DNA from: Rhodamnia argentea
Taxonomy: Eukaryota > Streptophyta > Magnoliopsida > Myrtales > Myrtaceae
Length of the DNA: 64,000 bases
Direction: 5' to 3'
Assembly: GCF_020921035.1 (NCBI RefSeq)
Contig: NC_063158.1
Location: 4,136,001 to 4,200,000 of the forward strand
Shown here one piece after another: positions 23,539-36,799 of the stretch. Within the stretch, counting starts at the first letter, position 1, and each line of letters starts with the position of its first letter. The notes under the pieces were generated by a model, which saw only the letters and a list, made by a program, of their open reading frames with translations, had not been told where the DNA came from and made no database searches. The translations under genes and the position numbers were made by a program.

Positions 23539-25585
23539 TCAAATATCCAATTGGCTTTGAAGCTCCAAGAGGGTCTCAGCGGAGGCTTTAAGCCTCTGCA
23601 CCTCCTCATCCGTCATGTGCACATTGGTCACGCCCACAACGCCGCCGCGGCCAAGCTGCGCCGGCAGGCTCAGGAACACGTCCCCGCCGTCGATGCCGTG
23701 GAACCCCCTCGCAAGGACCGAGACGGGGTGGATACTCCGCTGGTCCCGGAGAAGGGTCCGGGCCAAGCTGGCTACGGAGTATCCGATCGCCCAGGACGTG
23801 TAGCCCTTGAGGCTTATGACCTCGTAGGCGCCATCGACCACTTCCCTGTGGATTTTCTCCAGCATCTCCTTCTCGTACGGAATCTGTTGCCGCTCCAGGA
23901 AGCTCAGGACCGGGACTCCCCCGACGCTTATGCTCGACCACAACGCGACCGAGCTGTCGCCGTGCTCTCCAACGACATAGGCCTGTATGATCACGGTCAT
24001 TTTACATCACATTAGCTTCCTAGAAAAATAAGGAAGCTGCATTTCCCTGAGGTTTTACCTTTCATAAACTAATTGTTGAATCAATCCAAAAAGCAGTTCG
24101 CCCCATCAATTCTGGAATTGTCAAGATCCCATGTATGATGAGAAAGTATTTGTCTCGCCTCATTATCGAAAAAATCATAAACTTGTTACAATTTTACCAA
24201 TTCATTTATAAGCATTTACTTTTTACCAATTGAGTCATAAACACTTAGCTTTTGTGTCAATTCAGTCCATCGAGCCAATTTTGACCTGAAAATACTTATG
24301 TAGATACCGGCCGTTTGACGTGGGCAATTTTTAAGAATATTTAACAATTTGTTGAATTACATTTTTTGTTTTAACTTTTATTTTCATTTCTTTCTCTTTC
24401 TTTTTCGTTTTTCCTTCCCTCCTTCCTCTAGTCGATCACCAAACATCGGTAACCGGCCATTGGCAAGGTCGAGTCTCAACCTTGTTGACCACAGCGAGGT
24501 GACCAGCTAGAGGAAGAAGGGAAAAAAAAAAAAAAAAAAAACAAAATATATTTTGTCTCCGTCAGCGCAGATCGAGCCATGTAAGATGCTCGGCGCTTAT
24601 GTCAGCGATTTCCGCCCAAAAGTAGCCGAATTGATTAGATTGGCACAAATGACAAAGGTTTAGGACTTAATTGGCCCAAAACAAAAAGGTTCAAGACTAA
24701 ATTATCACAATTACAATAGGTTTAGGACTTTATGGGTAATTCTTTCCTCATATTAATCTAGGGTTATGATTAACATAGACAGTCATAATTTGAATATTAG
24801 ACTAAAACTATCCAAATCAATGGTAGGAAGTATGATTGTGTAATCACACTTAAAATAAATCTGTCCTAAATTTTGTTCGCAAATGCACGCTGACAAGGGA
24901 AAATGAAAACACAATGTACGAGTAATCAAAAATGATTTCGCGGCTTAGACGGGAGACTCATTCATTTTTGTACCTGCACGTCCTGAGCGTTGACGTCAAG
25001 ATGATCCGCCAGCAAGAACCGAAATCTGGACGAGTCCAAGTTCGTGCCCGACCCAATGACCCGGTTCGAGGGGAACCCGGAGATCTTCCACGCCACGTAC
25101 GTCAATATGTCGACCGGGTTTGAGACGACCAGGAGGATGGCGTCAGGAGAGTGCTTGACAAGCGCGGGAATGATGCCCCTGAAGAGGGCCACGTTCCTCT
25201 GCAGCAGGTTCAGCCTCGACTCGCCGGGGACCTGCCGGGCGCCGGCCGTGACGACAATGAGGTCGGACCCGGAGGTGACAGCATAGTCAGAGGAGGAGGC
25301 GAGGATGGTGGTGCGGGGGAGGAAGGCAGCGGCATGCTGGAGGTCGAGCATCTCGCCGCGGAGCATGTCGGCCTTGGCGTCGACCAGGGCAATCTCGTCG
25401 ACGAGGTCCTGAGTGAGGATGGTCTGCGCGATGGCCATGCCGACGTTGCCGGCCCCGACAACTGTGATCTTGGTGTGGCGGTTAGTGGGGGAGGGCGGGG
25501 CGGCATTGTGGATGGGCCTGAAGAAGGCCTGCGACAGGTCAAGGCCACCGGGGCCAAGGGATGAGGCTGAGGACGTCTTGTGCAT
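23539..25585 (-). CDS. LDH: L-lactate dehydrogenase, two exons (24974-25585 and 23539-23982), 351 aa
   Basis: Cytosolic NAD-dependent enzyme that interconverts pyruvate and L-lactate, used in plants under low oxygen. Exon 1 (204 codons) has a plant-type N-terminal extension of about 37 residues. It then shows the Rossmann nucleotide loop GAGNVG (44-49), the NAD-ribose-binding Asp in ALVDA (69), the substrate loop with [10 protein letters not shown] (115-124), SNPVD (155-159) and the catalytic NLDSSRFR (Asp184, Arg187). Exon 2 opens with [10 protein letters not shown], whose His211 is the proton-shuttling residue, and ends ELQSQLDI. The intron splits Gln204/Ala205 in phase 0 with GT-AG ends (CAG|GTACAA ... 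ATACAG|GCC) and is 991 bp long, mostly filled by a foldback repeat. The length fits plant LDHs, and all catalytic residues are present. Confidence 0.96.
24160..24755. repeat. Foldback element inside the LDH intron
   Basis: The left end 'attatcgaaaaaatcataaac' pairs with the right end 'gtttaggactttatgggtaat'. The core contains a pyrimidine tract, a GC-rich segment and a poly-A run (24520-24541), plus 'gtcagcgatttccgcccaaaagtagccgaa', the same core phrase as in the 16140-16880 element. It makes up most of the intron. Confidence 0.75.
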
Positions 25586-25702
25586 GGTGTTTGTGGTGGG
25601 ATGGCGGTGGCAGCAACGGTGGGTTTAAGAGCAGAGAGGTTTTGGTACGGTGGTGGTTGTTTGGTTTGCAGTTTGAAGATAAACGGTGAGGGGTTTTGGG
25701 GA

Positions 25703-25710
25703 GTTTTATA
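25703..25710 (-). promoter_or_regulatory. TATA box of LDH
   Basis: TATAAAAC on the minus strand, 118 bp upstream of the LDH start codon, with no ATG in between on that strand in the transcript leader region I read. Confidence 0.65.
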
Positions 25711-25819
25711 GGAGATTGAGAGAAGGGAGAGGAGGGAAAGTTCGTTTGGAGAAGAAGTCTTGCTAATAATACGTCTAAAGTGACAGAATAGCGTAATTTC
25801 CAATACGCTAAACATCAAT

Positions 25820-26685
25820 TTACCAAAACCGTATGTGAAGTAATGTGGCGAAGTTTTATAGAAGGTTCAATTAAGGAAGCTGCTAGCCTAAGTTTGGTAG
25901 TCAGTTATTTTCGATTACACCATATTTCAATCAATGAGTACTTTAAATAAAAATACGCAGTGATTATGTGTGATTCTATAGTTGAGATTATACAATTCCT
26001 AATAGTTAAAGTATTTTCTTTATTTTCTATTAGGCACCCTCTTTATGATGCGGTCGCAAATCCAGCGTTCTTCTAAAGAGCATGGCCGATACGTATTCTC
26101 GACGCTGAAGCGATCCGAATATAACAGAATCGGGTCGTGCGGTATCTTCTCTGTCTTGAATCGAAGACATCGATTCGAGATGTTTGTAGGCGCGTTCTGA
26201 TGCAAGACCGATGACGAGAATCATCAGTCACATGCTGTGAGAGAAGGATTGAGGTTTGGAATCCGCTTATTGATTGTTGAAGAGGAAAAACGGTGGAGAA
26301 GAGAGGGGTCGTCCGTTCAAATTCAAAGTTCAAAGCGTGCTTGGAGGGCACTCCAAAAGCCCAGATTCGTGGACAGCAAAGAGCCGTACGGTTGACTTTC
26401 CTTGGGCGACAATCCAATTCCATGGGCTGCTGCACTGGGGACGAGAAGCTTCAAATTAAATTTTGTTCTTTTTTTCCTCCAAATTGACTGGACAACCCCA
26501 AATTTCAAAGTCTTCTCCGCCACAGGCTCAGCAGCAGAAATAACGTGCGAACAATCAAATTCTTTGTTTCACGGTGAAAGTTGGAGATAAGGGCCTGCCT
26601 CGCCGCCTAATTAAACATTCCGACCGATCAAAGGATATTTTCATTCAAAAATAATATCAATTTTGATTATTTACTTTTTTCTTTC
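25820..26685. other. Intergenic upstream of LDH, no gene recognised
   Basis: A cluster of overlapping open frames of 60-120 codons on both strands (26020-26590) lies in a segment of balanced composition, but none shows a domain, repeat partner or splice context. I cannot assign a function. Confidence 0.4.
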
Positions 26686-26689
26686 TTTT

Positions 26690-27375
26690 TTCTCATTCCT
26701 TTTTATTTTCTTAGATGCGGCCAGCAAGGGCCAACGAGAGCCCGACAACCCTCGTCGAATGCTAGCTAGGGTTGCTGCCCTTGCCCAGGCCCTCGCCGGC
26801 CTCAGGTGAGGGCAAGCCTTGCTTGTGACCTACAAGAGGACCCTCGCCTGTGGCTTTGAGGGCAAAACTTGTCTAGCCCTCTCCAAGCATCGCCGGTGAC
26901 CGGTCATCGCTGAAGATTGGCCACTAGCAAAAAAGAAGGACAAAACGAAAAAAGGGAAGAAAAAATAAAAAAAAAAAAGTAAAAAGAAAAGAAAGTAAAC
27001 AATGAAAGTGGTCCTACCAGCCGGAAGGGCAGACCCTTCTTAAAAGCTACCATGACCATTTCATGTCATTATTTGAAATAAGGTCCACTTTGGACTTTTA
27101 TTTGCAAAAATGAATATTTGAGAAAATGAGGGTTTGGCCTTTATTTAGAAAACAATGTCCACTTTAGGCTTTTATTTGAGAAAATGAATGCACTTGAGTC
27201 CAGCAGTACCAAGCGGGACGGCCGGTATCCGCATCGCCTATATCTAGCTAGAATTGGGTGATGGACTCAATTAGCAAAACGTAAAAAAGTTTGAAACTCA
27301 ATTGACACAATTAAAATGTTAACGACTGATATTGGCAAAAGTGCAATAAATTGAGATCTTTTTGAATAATTTTCG
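26690..27375. repeat. Composite dispersed repeat (GC-rich + A-rich core, foldback arm at right)
   Basis: A GC-rich 'ccctcgccggcctcaggtgagggcaagcc' core, with an internal short inverted repeat, is followed by an A/G-rich stretch. Three 'aaaataaggtccactttggacttttatttga'-type direct repeats (27069-27180) come next, and then a single foldback arm ending 'aattgagatctttttgaataatttt'. Confidence 0.55.
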
Positions 27376-28104
27376 CCCACATACAAACGTTGCTCCTCCT
27401 TTTAGCGTTGTTATCACGCCTTGAACTCCGAAAGGAACGAGACCTAGCGACTTCCATAGAAGCTCCCCCTTTGACATTTCTTGGTGAAGAAAAATCGGTC
27501 GATTCGGCTGCGAAGAAGAAAAAACCATGCCCGAGCACTGAGCAGCCCCCGGATTTGAGTCTCTAAAGAAAAAGCTACACCGACCGACCCCTTTCCAAAA
27601 GAAGAACCATATCTTTTTCAAGAAAAAGAAGGTGGAATGGAGAAGGCGCAAGCAATCTCGGTCCACCATCCCCCTCGTCTTGTCTCCCGAAACAGCCGTC
27701 GCCACAGCCCGCTGTCTTCTGATGAATCCAAACTTCTTCAAAGTCAATTCGAGGAGGAGTTCCATGATTCCACCGATTAGAGCCGCCATGCGAGGTTTTT
27801 TCCAAGCATGTGGAAGGGCGTTTTCTCTCCTCTTATCAACTTTTCAAAGAGAGAAGCTATCATATACAAGGGAAATTCTAGACCCTTTTTCTTTTTCACT
27901 GTCATCGTTTAGGGATGATGGGACCGACCTAAAGTGGTAAAGGGAGCTTTCCACGCTCCTTCGGTCGCCGATACATTCACACAAGGAAGATGTTCCTGAT
28001 CGATCGATAAAACGGAATGGTAAAACAGATCGGCAAGAATTTGAAAAATACTAAAAACATCATTAAAAAATTTGTCAAATCAACGCCGGCGGCGCGTCGA
28101 TCGC

Positions 28105-28232
28105 TCGGCCGGTCAAATGGACTGAATTGGCACGATTACAAAAGATTTAGAGCTCCATTGGTAAATATATATAAACATCATTAAAAGTTTAGAACTGTAT
28201 TGCAATAGGTTTATGACCTTTTTTGGATAATT
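28105..28232. repeat. Single foldback arm inserted in repeat segment A
   Basis: 'gactgaattggcacgattacaaaagattta...gcaataggtttatgaccttttttggataattctcc' matches the right arm of the 'tttaggactaaattg' foldback family. It is absent from the aligned place in segment B. Confidence 0.6.
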
Positions 28233-28640
28233 CTCCTTTCGATTCAAACCACCGCCAAATCTTGAGACAATTACAGCAACCGATTGATCAGCATCTCCGT
28301 ATGTAAAAAAAAAAAAAAACATTTTCCGAGGGCATAAATATCAAGTCTCCCTTTTCTTAATGTGGACAAGCTCATGCAAACCATCCATGCCGAGAGTGCA
28401 TTGCGAGCCTATTCTCGAAAGGACTGCATTTAACTAGACTCGAATTTAATGCACGCATTCTTCTTGAAACATGGGAGTTTGGATATCGTTATTTAGTCAA
28501 ATAGCCATATCCAAGTAGATGTTCGTGGTGGGTGATACGACATACATATGAGTCGGTTTTGACGAAAAATTGAAATCTAGCAAGGGTTACTCTTGTGGGA
28601 GAACGCTCTTTACCCCTACCATCTCGATCGGCTTTTCGGC

Positions 28641-28643
<3 letters not shown>

Positions 28644-28681
<38 letters not shown>
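28644..28681. repeat. (GA)n microsatellite
   Basis: An uninterrupted run of 19 GA dinucleotides. Confidence 0.95.
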
Positions 28682-28683
<2 letters not shown>

Positions 28684-29748
28684 TTTTCAAAAAATTAGGT
28701 TGGTGAAACTTTTTCTCCCATTGGACATCCTAAGAGAGATTTTGTCTCCTAAAACAGTCATTCCCATAGCCCACAGGCTTCTGACGAACCCAAGTTCTCG
28801 AGTCAATTCGAGTGGTCGTTCAATTCAACCATTTAGAGCCACCCTTCACTTTTTTCCAAGCATTCTAGATCCTTTTCTGTCATTATCATTTGTGATAAGC
28901 TTATATCATCAGGGCAATTATACAACCACGCGCCCAATGTTGCCGATCCATCGATGACGGACATCCTGGCCAGGAAAAATGGGATAGATAATTTAAATCA
29001 CAGCCGAAACTCGAGAAGCTGACAAAGGTTGAGTGATCAGCATCTCTATATGGCAAGACCGAACATTTTGTTAGCGCGAACATATTTAGTCTCGCTTTTC
29101 AGTCCGGACAAATACGTGTAAACACTCTTCTTGAGACAGTTCCGATATCATTCATTTATTACATAGTCATCCCTAGGTCGATGTTGCGAAGGGTGATACA
29201 ACATGAACAAGTCAATTTCGCGAAAAGTTGAAATCCATACTGGGTTACCCTTATGGGAGGACGCTCTTTTCCCCTACATCGATCGGCTTTTCGGCTACAA
29301 TCACGACAACGTCCTCGAGAAATTAGAGTGTTTTGAGTTTTTTCTCCCATTGGACATGAGCATTACATTCACTTTGGCATACGTTACTTTCTTCTTCAGC
29401 ACCTCCGTTGGGGAAATCCCCCGGGCACCAAATCACCACAAACCACTCTCCAGATGGTCCTTCAAGAATCTGAGGCACCATTCTAGTCAGCATTTGCATA
29501 GTAGTGCTTGTTCAGCTCTTCCCAAAGCTCATAAAATCATGAGATATCGAACTCTGTCTTAAAAGATTCGCCAGCATCGAAAGCACCGAGCGGGAACTTC
29601 ATTAAACTGATAGTCGCAGCTTATACACAAGCTGTACATAATACTATTTGCCATGAAATTCTTCATAAAGCATGCGGTGAAATGTCAAAAGTAAATAGCA
29701 CCGGAAAGTGAGCGGAAATAGGCCACCTGGCAAGGTAGCTATCGAAAT

Positions 29749-31956
<2,208 letters not shown>

Positions 31957-32447
31957 TCCACCAGCCGCTATAGCCCCAAAAGCATAAACCAACTGGTAAA
32001 ATTCAACATAACAAAAGAGAACAATTAATGATCACAACAACAGAGCCTTCCAAGTTATCACCCCATCCCTGCACGCCTTATCCAAAAAGGTAGTTCAACT
32101 TAGCGGTACATTCAAATTTAGGAGGTGAAGCCAGTTGCCCAAGCCAAAGGGAGAAGAACAAAATTAAAAAAAGAAAAAAGCTCAAAACTTTATCTCCTTC
32201 TCACAGCCCTGAGCACAGATTTTATCGACGATCAGACATACAAAGAATCAAAAACCAAAAAGAAAACGCGAAGCAGCCCAGGATTTTGCGTATTCAAGTA
32301 TGAGCACTGTCGAAGCCAAGCACCAAGATGAGCATCGACTGATTCCCAAACAAAAAACTCGAAATCAACGACCTCTGACCTAAAGAAGCACGGGTTCGCA
32401 AGCGGTGGACTAATCGAGAGGCAAGCTGAAGCTGATGATCGTCGTAC

Positions 32448-32560
32448 CTTGTTGGGTTATGGACGAGGGTTTGGTCGAGAGAGAAAGAGAGCTTTTCTCT
32501 TGGGAGAGAAATCTTGTGAAACCCGTGGGAATCAGTTGGAGAAGATAACGAGGATATTTG
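32448..32560 (-). other. Probable 5'-UTR exon of ATG8
   Basis: On the minus strand a purine/pyrimidine-rich leader ends in ...CAAACCCTCGTCCATAACCC-type sequence and AACAAG|GTACGACG, a good donor. An acceptor lies shortly upstream of the ATG at 31956. The far end (transcription start) is an estimate. Confidence 0.5.
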
Positions 32561-32619
32561 CTTTGTATTTCGAGTAATTTTCCAACTACTCCATTGTCGA
32601 TCCCCACCTTTAATATTAA

Positions 32620-34335
32620 CCCTTTTTAATTAAGTGATACTTAAAATTTTAAAAAATAATAATAATAAAGAAAGAAGGAAAAAAAAAGTTACGATGATAA
32701 ATAATTCAACCTCTACAATAGTCAATCTTCTTCCTTTTTTCTAAGGAAGGAATTGATGGAGTATACAAAAAGCCCCGTACTTGGTTCGAGATCGTCTGTT
32801 TCGTTTTTCCATCTTATTTTAAATTATTCTCTATTGAAGATTTGAAGTAGATTTCGAAACAAGTTTTTCTTATTCGAATTAGACTGTTATCGCATTTTTT
32901 ACGACCTAACCAAAGTTAACAAGATTTCACTCAAATCAAAATGTTGAACCGTGGCATGTTTTCGGCACATGAAACATCAACCTCCACCTAATCATATGAA
33001 TGGTGGCACGCCGCGGGAGAATTAGGGAAACAACATTGGATCATGGAAAAGAAGATCAATAATCTTCGGTCGAAAATTAAAGTCTAAAAGGACCAAATGG
33101 GTATTAATTAATATATATTGTCGAGTCAGGTGGCCAGCGAATGAAAACCCCACCATTTTATGGTGGCCAAAAAGTTGCCATTTGAACTAAACTGAGAAAA
33201 AAAAAACCATATTGAGAAAAATTTATAGATTCCGGATTCTGATTGGCCTCATTGCTCCATAAGAAAACCAACTTCCACCCAGAATCGATTGAGACAGAAT
33301 CGTGCTCCTCTTCCTTGGACTGGAAGGAACTGGTCATGCTTCTTTGAATTCCAACCAAGCTTGGCAATCATGTAGATTGGCATGATTACTTAGAAGTCTC
33401 TAATGTTGCACCCAAAGACCATATAAAAACTTTGGATATGCAGCTTTTGCAAAAGTTAAAAAGACTGCAAATTGATGGGTCAAAAATGAGAATATCCTTT
33501 TATTCCCAACCCCTTTTGGAGACTGAGAAGGCCCACTCTTCATCATTTTGCCTGCGAGGAAATACTGTAAAACTACTCTACGGTGGCCCGGATAGTCTCA
33601 TTCTGCTTAAAAAAGTCAACTTTTTATAGTTATGGTGCTCCAGTGATGAAGTATAAGAGTTATGCTGTGTTTGATCTTCAGTCTCTGGGTTTGGGTTAAA
33701 CTGTTCGGAAGTTGCAGACTGACGTCTGATCGCCTAGAGATTATTAGCTAATGAATTGAGCTAGAGTTTAGCTAGAGTTTGTGGTTGGAAGAGAGATCAG
33801 TTCTGCACTGTGGTTTAGCAGCCCTCAGTTCTATCACCAGATCAAGCACTAAGATCATCAACATTTGAAGAGGCAGAACTTTGAACCAGGTCCTAAGTGT
33901 GGTTTCCGTTGGCCCGAGATCTCATCACGGTGAGCAGTTCCGAAACCTTGGTGAAACACAAAGGTTCTTATGAAGAGACCAGCCTAGCGGTTTCGCGCTG
34001 TTTCATTAGCTGGTTCAGCATGGAGGTTGGAGGATGGATGGATGTTAGCTTCTGATCCTGATCCTGAAGCTATTGGTAATGCTAATTCCTTCTCCTATCT
34101 TGGGTGCTAATCAGATCTCCCAGATTCACATTGATCGCAACGTCGTTTCCAAGAGGTCATCATATTCCTGTCTCGGTAATGTTAATACTATACATCAGCA
34201 AGAGACATGTCTCGAGCCGTAAGGTTCGTCGCTGGAAGTAGTAAGTGTTCCTTGATCGTTGTTCATATCATCGCCCGAACAGAAAAAAAAATAATAATAA
34301 TAAGGTATGTAAAAACTCCTAGGCCGGTTCCAGCT
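32620..34335. other. Intergenic between ATG8 and the membrane-protein gene, no gene seen
   Basis: AT-rich near ATG8 with several short open frames. The composition is more balanced at 33600-34200, where I find no long frame, no tRNA and no recognisable repeat. The 3' UTR of the membrane-protein gene is expected just left of 34342. Confidence 0.45.
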
Positions 34336-34341
34336 TCCCTC

Positions 34342-36681
34342 CTAGACTTGCGAATCCTGAATAGACAGGTAAAGATCTCCAGGACTGAGAGAAGACAGCT
34401 CGCTCTCATCTGTGAATGACTTCGCCAATAAGGCCTTCCTCAGGTCGCCCGAGGCGCGCCACTCGTCAATGCTCGCCAATTGTTCCGAGTCCAGATACGG
34501 AAGCTCTCTTTGATTTAGGATATTCATCACTTTCACCGTTCTTCCGAGAAGAAGAGCGGCGAACCGCACGCTCTCTTTTCGTTCCTCGATGCCGCTGCAA
34601 CAGCACTCGGTGAACATGACATGTTCTAAGTTGGTAAGGCAGGCCGCAATAATATCAGAGATCATCCTCGCTAGCTTCTCGAAGATTCTACTGCTCATAT
34701 CGCAGTCGCTACCCTTGCAATCGAGCAGTAGGGTCTCACTTATCCGGTACATGGAATATGCAGCCAGGACTTTGACGGGCCACATAGAAGGGGATTCCAT
34801 TAAACATCCGGTGGTCGGTAGGGCTTTGAATTCAACAAAAACGTTCTTCGCGGTGCCCCCGAGCGCTTCGAGCACGTCCCTCATGCTGTTTCCTTGGAGG
34901 GACAGTTTGTGGAGATCTACATCGAGCCATTTGTGGTAGAGATCAACTTCCAGAAACACAATGCTTGCCGCCTTGCGTGTGTTCACCAATTCTTGTTTTG
35001 CACACAGCCTCTCTTCAACTAAGTTGACATACGTCAGGCCCTCACGAACGCCCTGCAGCAGTCGTTTTCTGGCATGTGGGTCGATGTTCGGAATAGCGAG
35101 CCCAAGGCTTGCTAAGGTCACGATCGGCAGCGCCCAGTTGTTTGGAGGTTCTGCAGAATCCAGTGGCGGAACTGCATCACTGTCGAAACTCATCACCCCC
35201 CCGAACAAGCGAGATGGAGTCTCTTCCAGGAGTTGTATGAGATGTTTGGGCTGATTTTTCTTCCCCATCTTGATCCAACATTCGGTGGCGTCGCAGTTGT
35301 TCCGCATCATGGTATGGACCAATTCTTCCTCACCCTCGAGATGCAAAACATAACGGCTGAGGTCTGGTGGCTTCGAGACCGAGCCTTCTAGTCGCAAACT
35401 GGAGTCCAAGTCGTTGGTTGAAACGCTGATGTTCAATTTGAGCTTCTTCCTCAACTCGCAGCACAAGTCACAGAACAACAAGATCCGGCTCATGAACAGA
35501 ATCGAGATCAGCCTCACGACCTTGCTTCCCAACACGATCCCGACTTGTATTCCAGTAAGCATCTCCAAAACCACCCTCTTTGCATCGTGGGTGAGCTTCC
35601 GACAATGCCGGCTTGGGATGTGTAAACCTAACGGACACTCCTTGATCTCTATGAAACACTGTATCCAATGCTTTTCGAGCTTGAATTCGTCCTTGTAGCT
35701 CTTGTTCCCCCGCTTCGGGCACTTGAATTTGATGGCAATGAACCATCGGAAAGCCGGGGCAATCGTGCCAACCCCAACCGCGATATTCTGGGCGATGAGA
35801 ATCACCATGCTCGACCACTTATAGTCGGACTCACCATTGCAGAACTCGAACCTACCGGGCATCAGGTAAGACCGGAGCATCGCCTGCACCAGAGTCATTG
35901 CGCTCAGGAGGCAGAGTGCCCCGGAAGCAGCGCACGTCACTGACCGCCCAACGACGAATTGCGGGTTGCCGGTATGAGCCATCATCCCATACTTCATCAG
36001 GTCCTCCTTGAGCTTATCGAAGACAGTCTCGCGACTATGGCTCGAGCTCTCCTTCAGGGCCAGCTCGTGCTTCTTGCAATACTTCATCTCCAAGTAGCAC
36101 TTCGTGGTTGGGACAACCGCGGCTGAGAAGCTCAGCATCATCAGCAAGAGCAGCATCAGGAGCATCACGAAGGCATGTTCCCTCCGGTACGTGTAGATCA
36201 CTCCAGTGCCCAATTGCATACAAATGTTCACGATCGACGTGATGACAAGAATTGCAAGAGCAATCATGTTGGACAAGAGCTCCTTGTTCTCCATCGCCCC
36301 AAGAGAAGGCATCAAATTGCCCATCACAGTGCAGATCAGGACCGAGCTGCTGAGCTTGGCGAGCTGGTCCTGGCGGCGCGGCATGGGCGTGTTGAGGTCG
36401 ACGGAGAGCTTGACCGCGACCGCGATGATAGTCAGCGACGTGGCGTTGAGGGCGAAGAAGCGGCTCGGGAACCAGAGCCTCCGGTAGCGGAAGGCAGCCA
36501 CGGCGTCCACGGCCATGGCGACCGCGCAGGCTAAGGAAGCAGCTGCTATGTAGATGCCAATCCAGGGCATGGGCTTGCTGAACTCGGCCACGTTGAGGCT
36601 TCCATTGATGCTGCAACCAAACATGACGCCCTTTCGTTTCCAGGGATCGATTCCCCTGTTTCCTCTGAATCCGTATCCCAC
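34342..36681 (-). CDS. Plant multipass membrane protein of unknown function, single exon (779 aa)
   Basis: One uninterrupted frame with about eight hydrophobic segments. Five lie in the N-terminal 190 residues (e.g. WIGIYIAAASLACAVAMAVDAV, LLSNMIALAILVITSIVNICM, HAFVMLLMLLLLMMLSFSAAVV) and about three between 245 and 400. A soluble, mostly helical C-terminal half of about 380 residues follows. I recognise the overall layout and the phrase LWFPSRFFALNATSLTIIAVAVKL as belonging to a plant-specific family of intronless uncharacterised membrane proteins, but know no biochemical role. The start may be the internal Met20 (ATG at 36624), giving MFGCSINGSLNVAEFSKPMPW: the first 19 residues are polar and look less conserved. 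No retained catalytic motif is evident. The GC-rich coding region explains the many antisense open frames. Confidence 0.88.
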   Translation of the reverse strand: MGYGFRGNRGIDPWKRKGVMFGCSINGSLNVAEFSKPMPWIGIYIAAASLACAVAMAVDAVAAFRYRRLWFPSRFFALNATSLTIIAVAVKLSVDLNTPMPRRQDQLAKLSSSVLICTVMGNLMPSLGAMENKELLSNMIALAILVITSIVNICMQLGTGVIYTYRREHAFVMLLMLLLLMMLSFSAAVVPTTKCYLEMKYCKKHELALKESSSHSRETVFDKLKEDLMKYGMMAHTGNPQFVVGRSVTCAASGALCLLSAMTLVQAMLRSYLMPGRFEFCNGESDYKWSSMVILIAQNIAVGVGTIAPAFRWFIAIKFKCPKRGNKSYKDEFKLEKHWIQCFIEIKECPLGLHIPSRHCRKLTHDAKRVVLEMLTGIQVGIVLGSKVVRLISILFMSRILLFCDLCCELRKKLKLNISVSTNDLDSSLRLEGSVSKPPDLSRYVLHLEGEEELVHTMMRNNCDATECWIKMGKKNQPKHLIQLLEETPSRLFGGVMSFDSDAVPPLDSAEPPNNWALPIVTLASLGLAIPNIDPHARKRLLQGVREGLTYVNLVEERLCAKQELVNTRKAASIVFLEVDLYHKWLDVDLHKLSLQGNSMRDVLEALGGTAKNVFVEFKALPTTGCLMESPSMWPVKVLAAYSMYRISETLLLDCKGSDCDMSSRIFEKLARMISDIIAACLTNLEHVMFTECCCSGIEERKESVRFAALLLGRTVKVMNILNQRELPYLDSEQLASIDEWRASGDLRKALLAKSFTDESELSSLSPGDLYLSIQDSQV

Positions 36682-36799
36682 AAAAGCTCTGTTTTTTTAC
36701 TGGGGAAATTCTTGATAGGAAAGCTTTTGAGGATGGTCAAGTGAGCTCCATTTTTCCAGATCCATGAACTAGACCTCCACTTGCAAGTCAACTACAATT

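Larger units (their letters stand above)
27630..29380. repeat. Unclassified block present as two to three diverged tandem copies
   Basis: Segment A (27640-28690) aligns in order with segment B (28700-29370). Shared stretches include 'ttgtctccygaaacagtc', 'cttctgaygaaycca' and 'gtcaattcgag', 'gatcagcatctc', and 'gatcggcttttcggctac'. A carries an extra foldback arm (28105-28232) and a GA microsatellite that B lacks. On the minus strand a similar reading frame runs through both (A: LELTLKKFGFIRRQRAVATA; B: LELTRELGFVRSLWAMGMTV), hinting at an old coding remnant, but I recognise no family. Confidence 0.6.

Noticed and set aside
23551-24015. Long plus-strand open frame of 154 codons opposite LDH exon 2
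   Set aside because: It is the antisense shadow of a GC-rich conserved coding exon; the minus strand encodes the LDH catalytic His region.
36035-36616. 193-codon minus-strand frame inside the membrane-protein gene
   Set aside because: It overlaps the 779-codon frame on the same strand in another phase and has an H/R-rich composition typical of frame-shifted GC-rich coding DNA.
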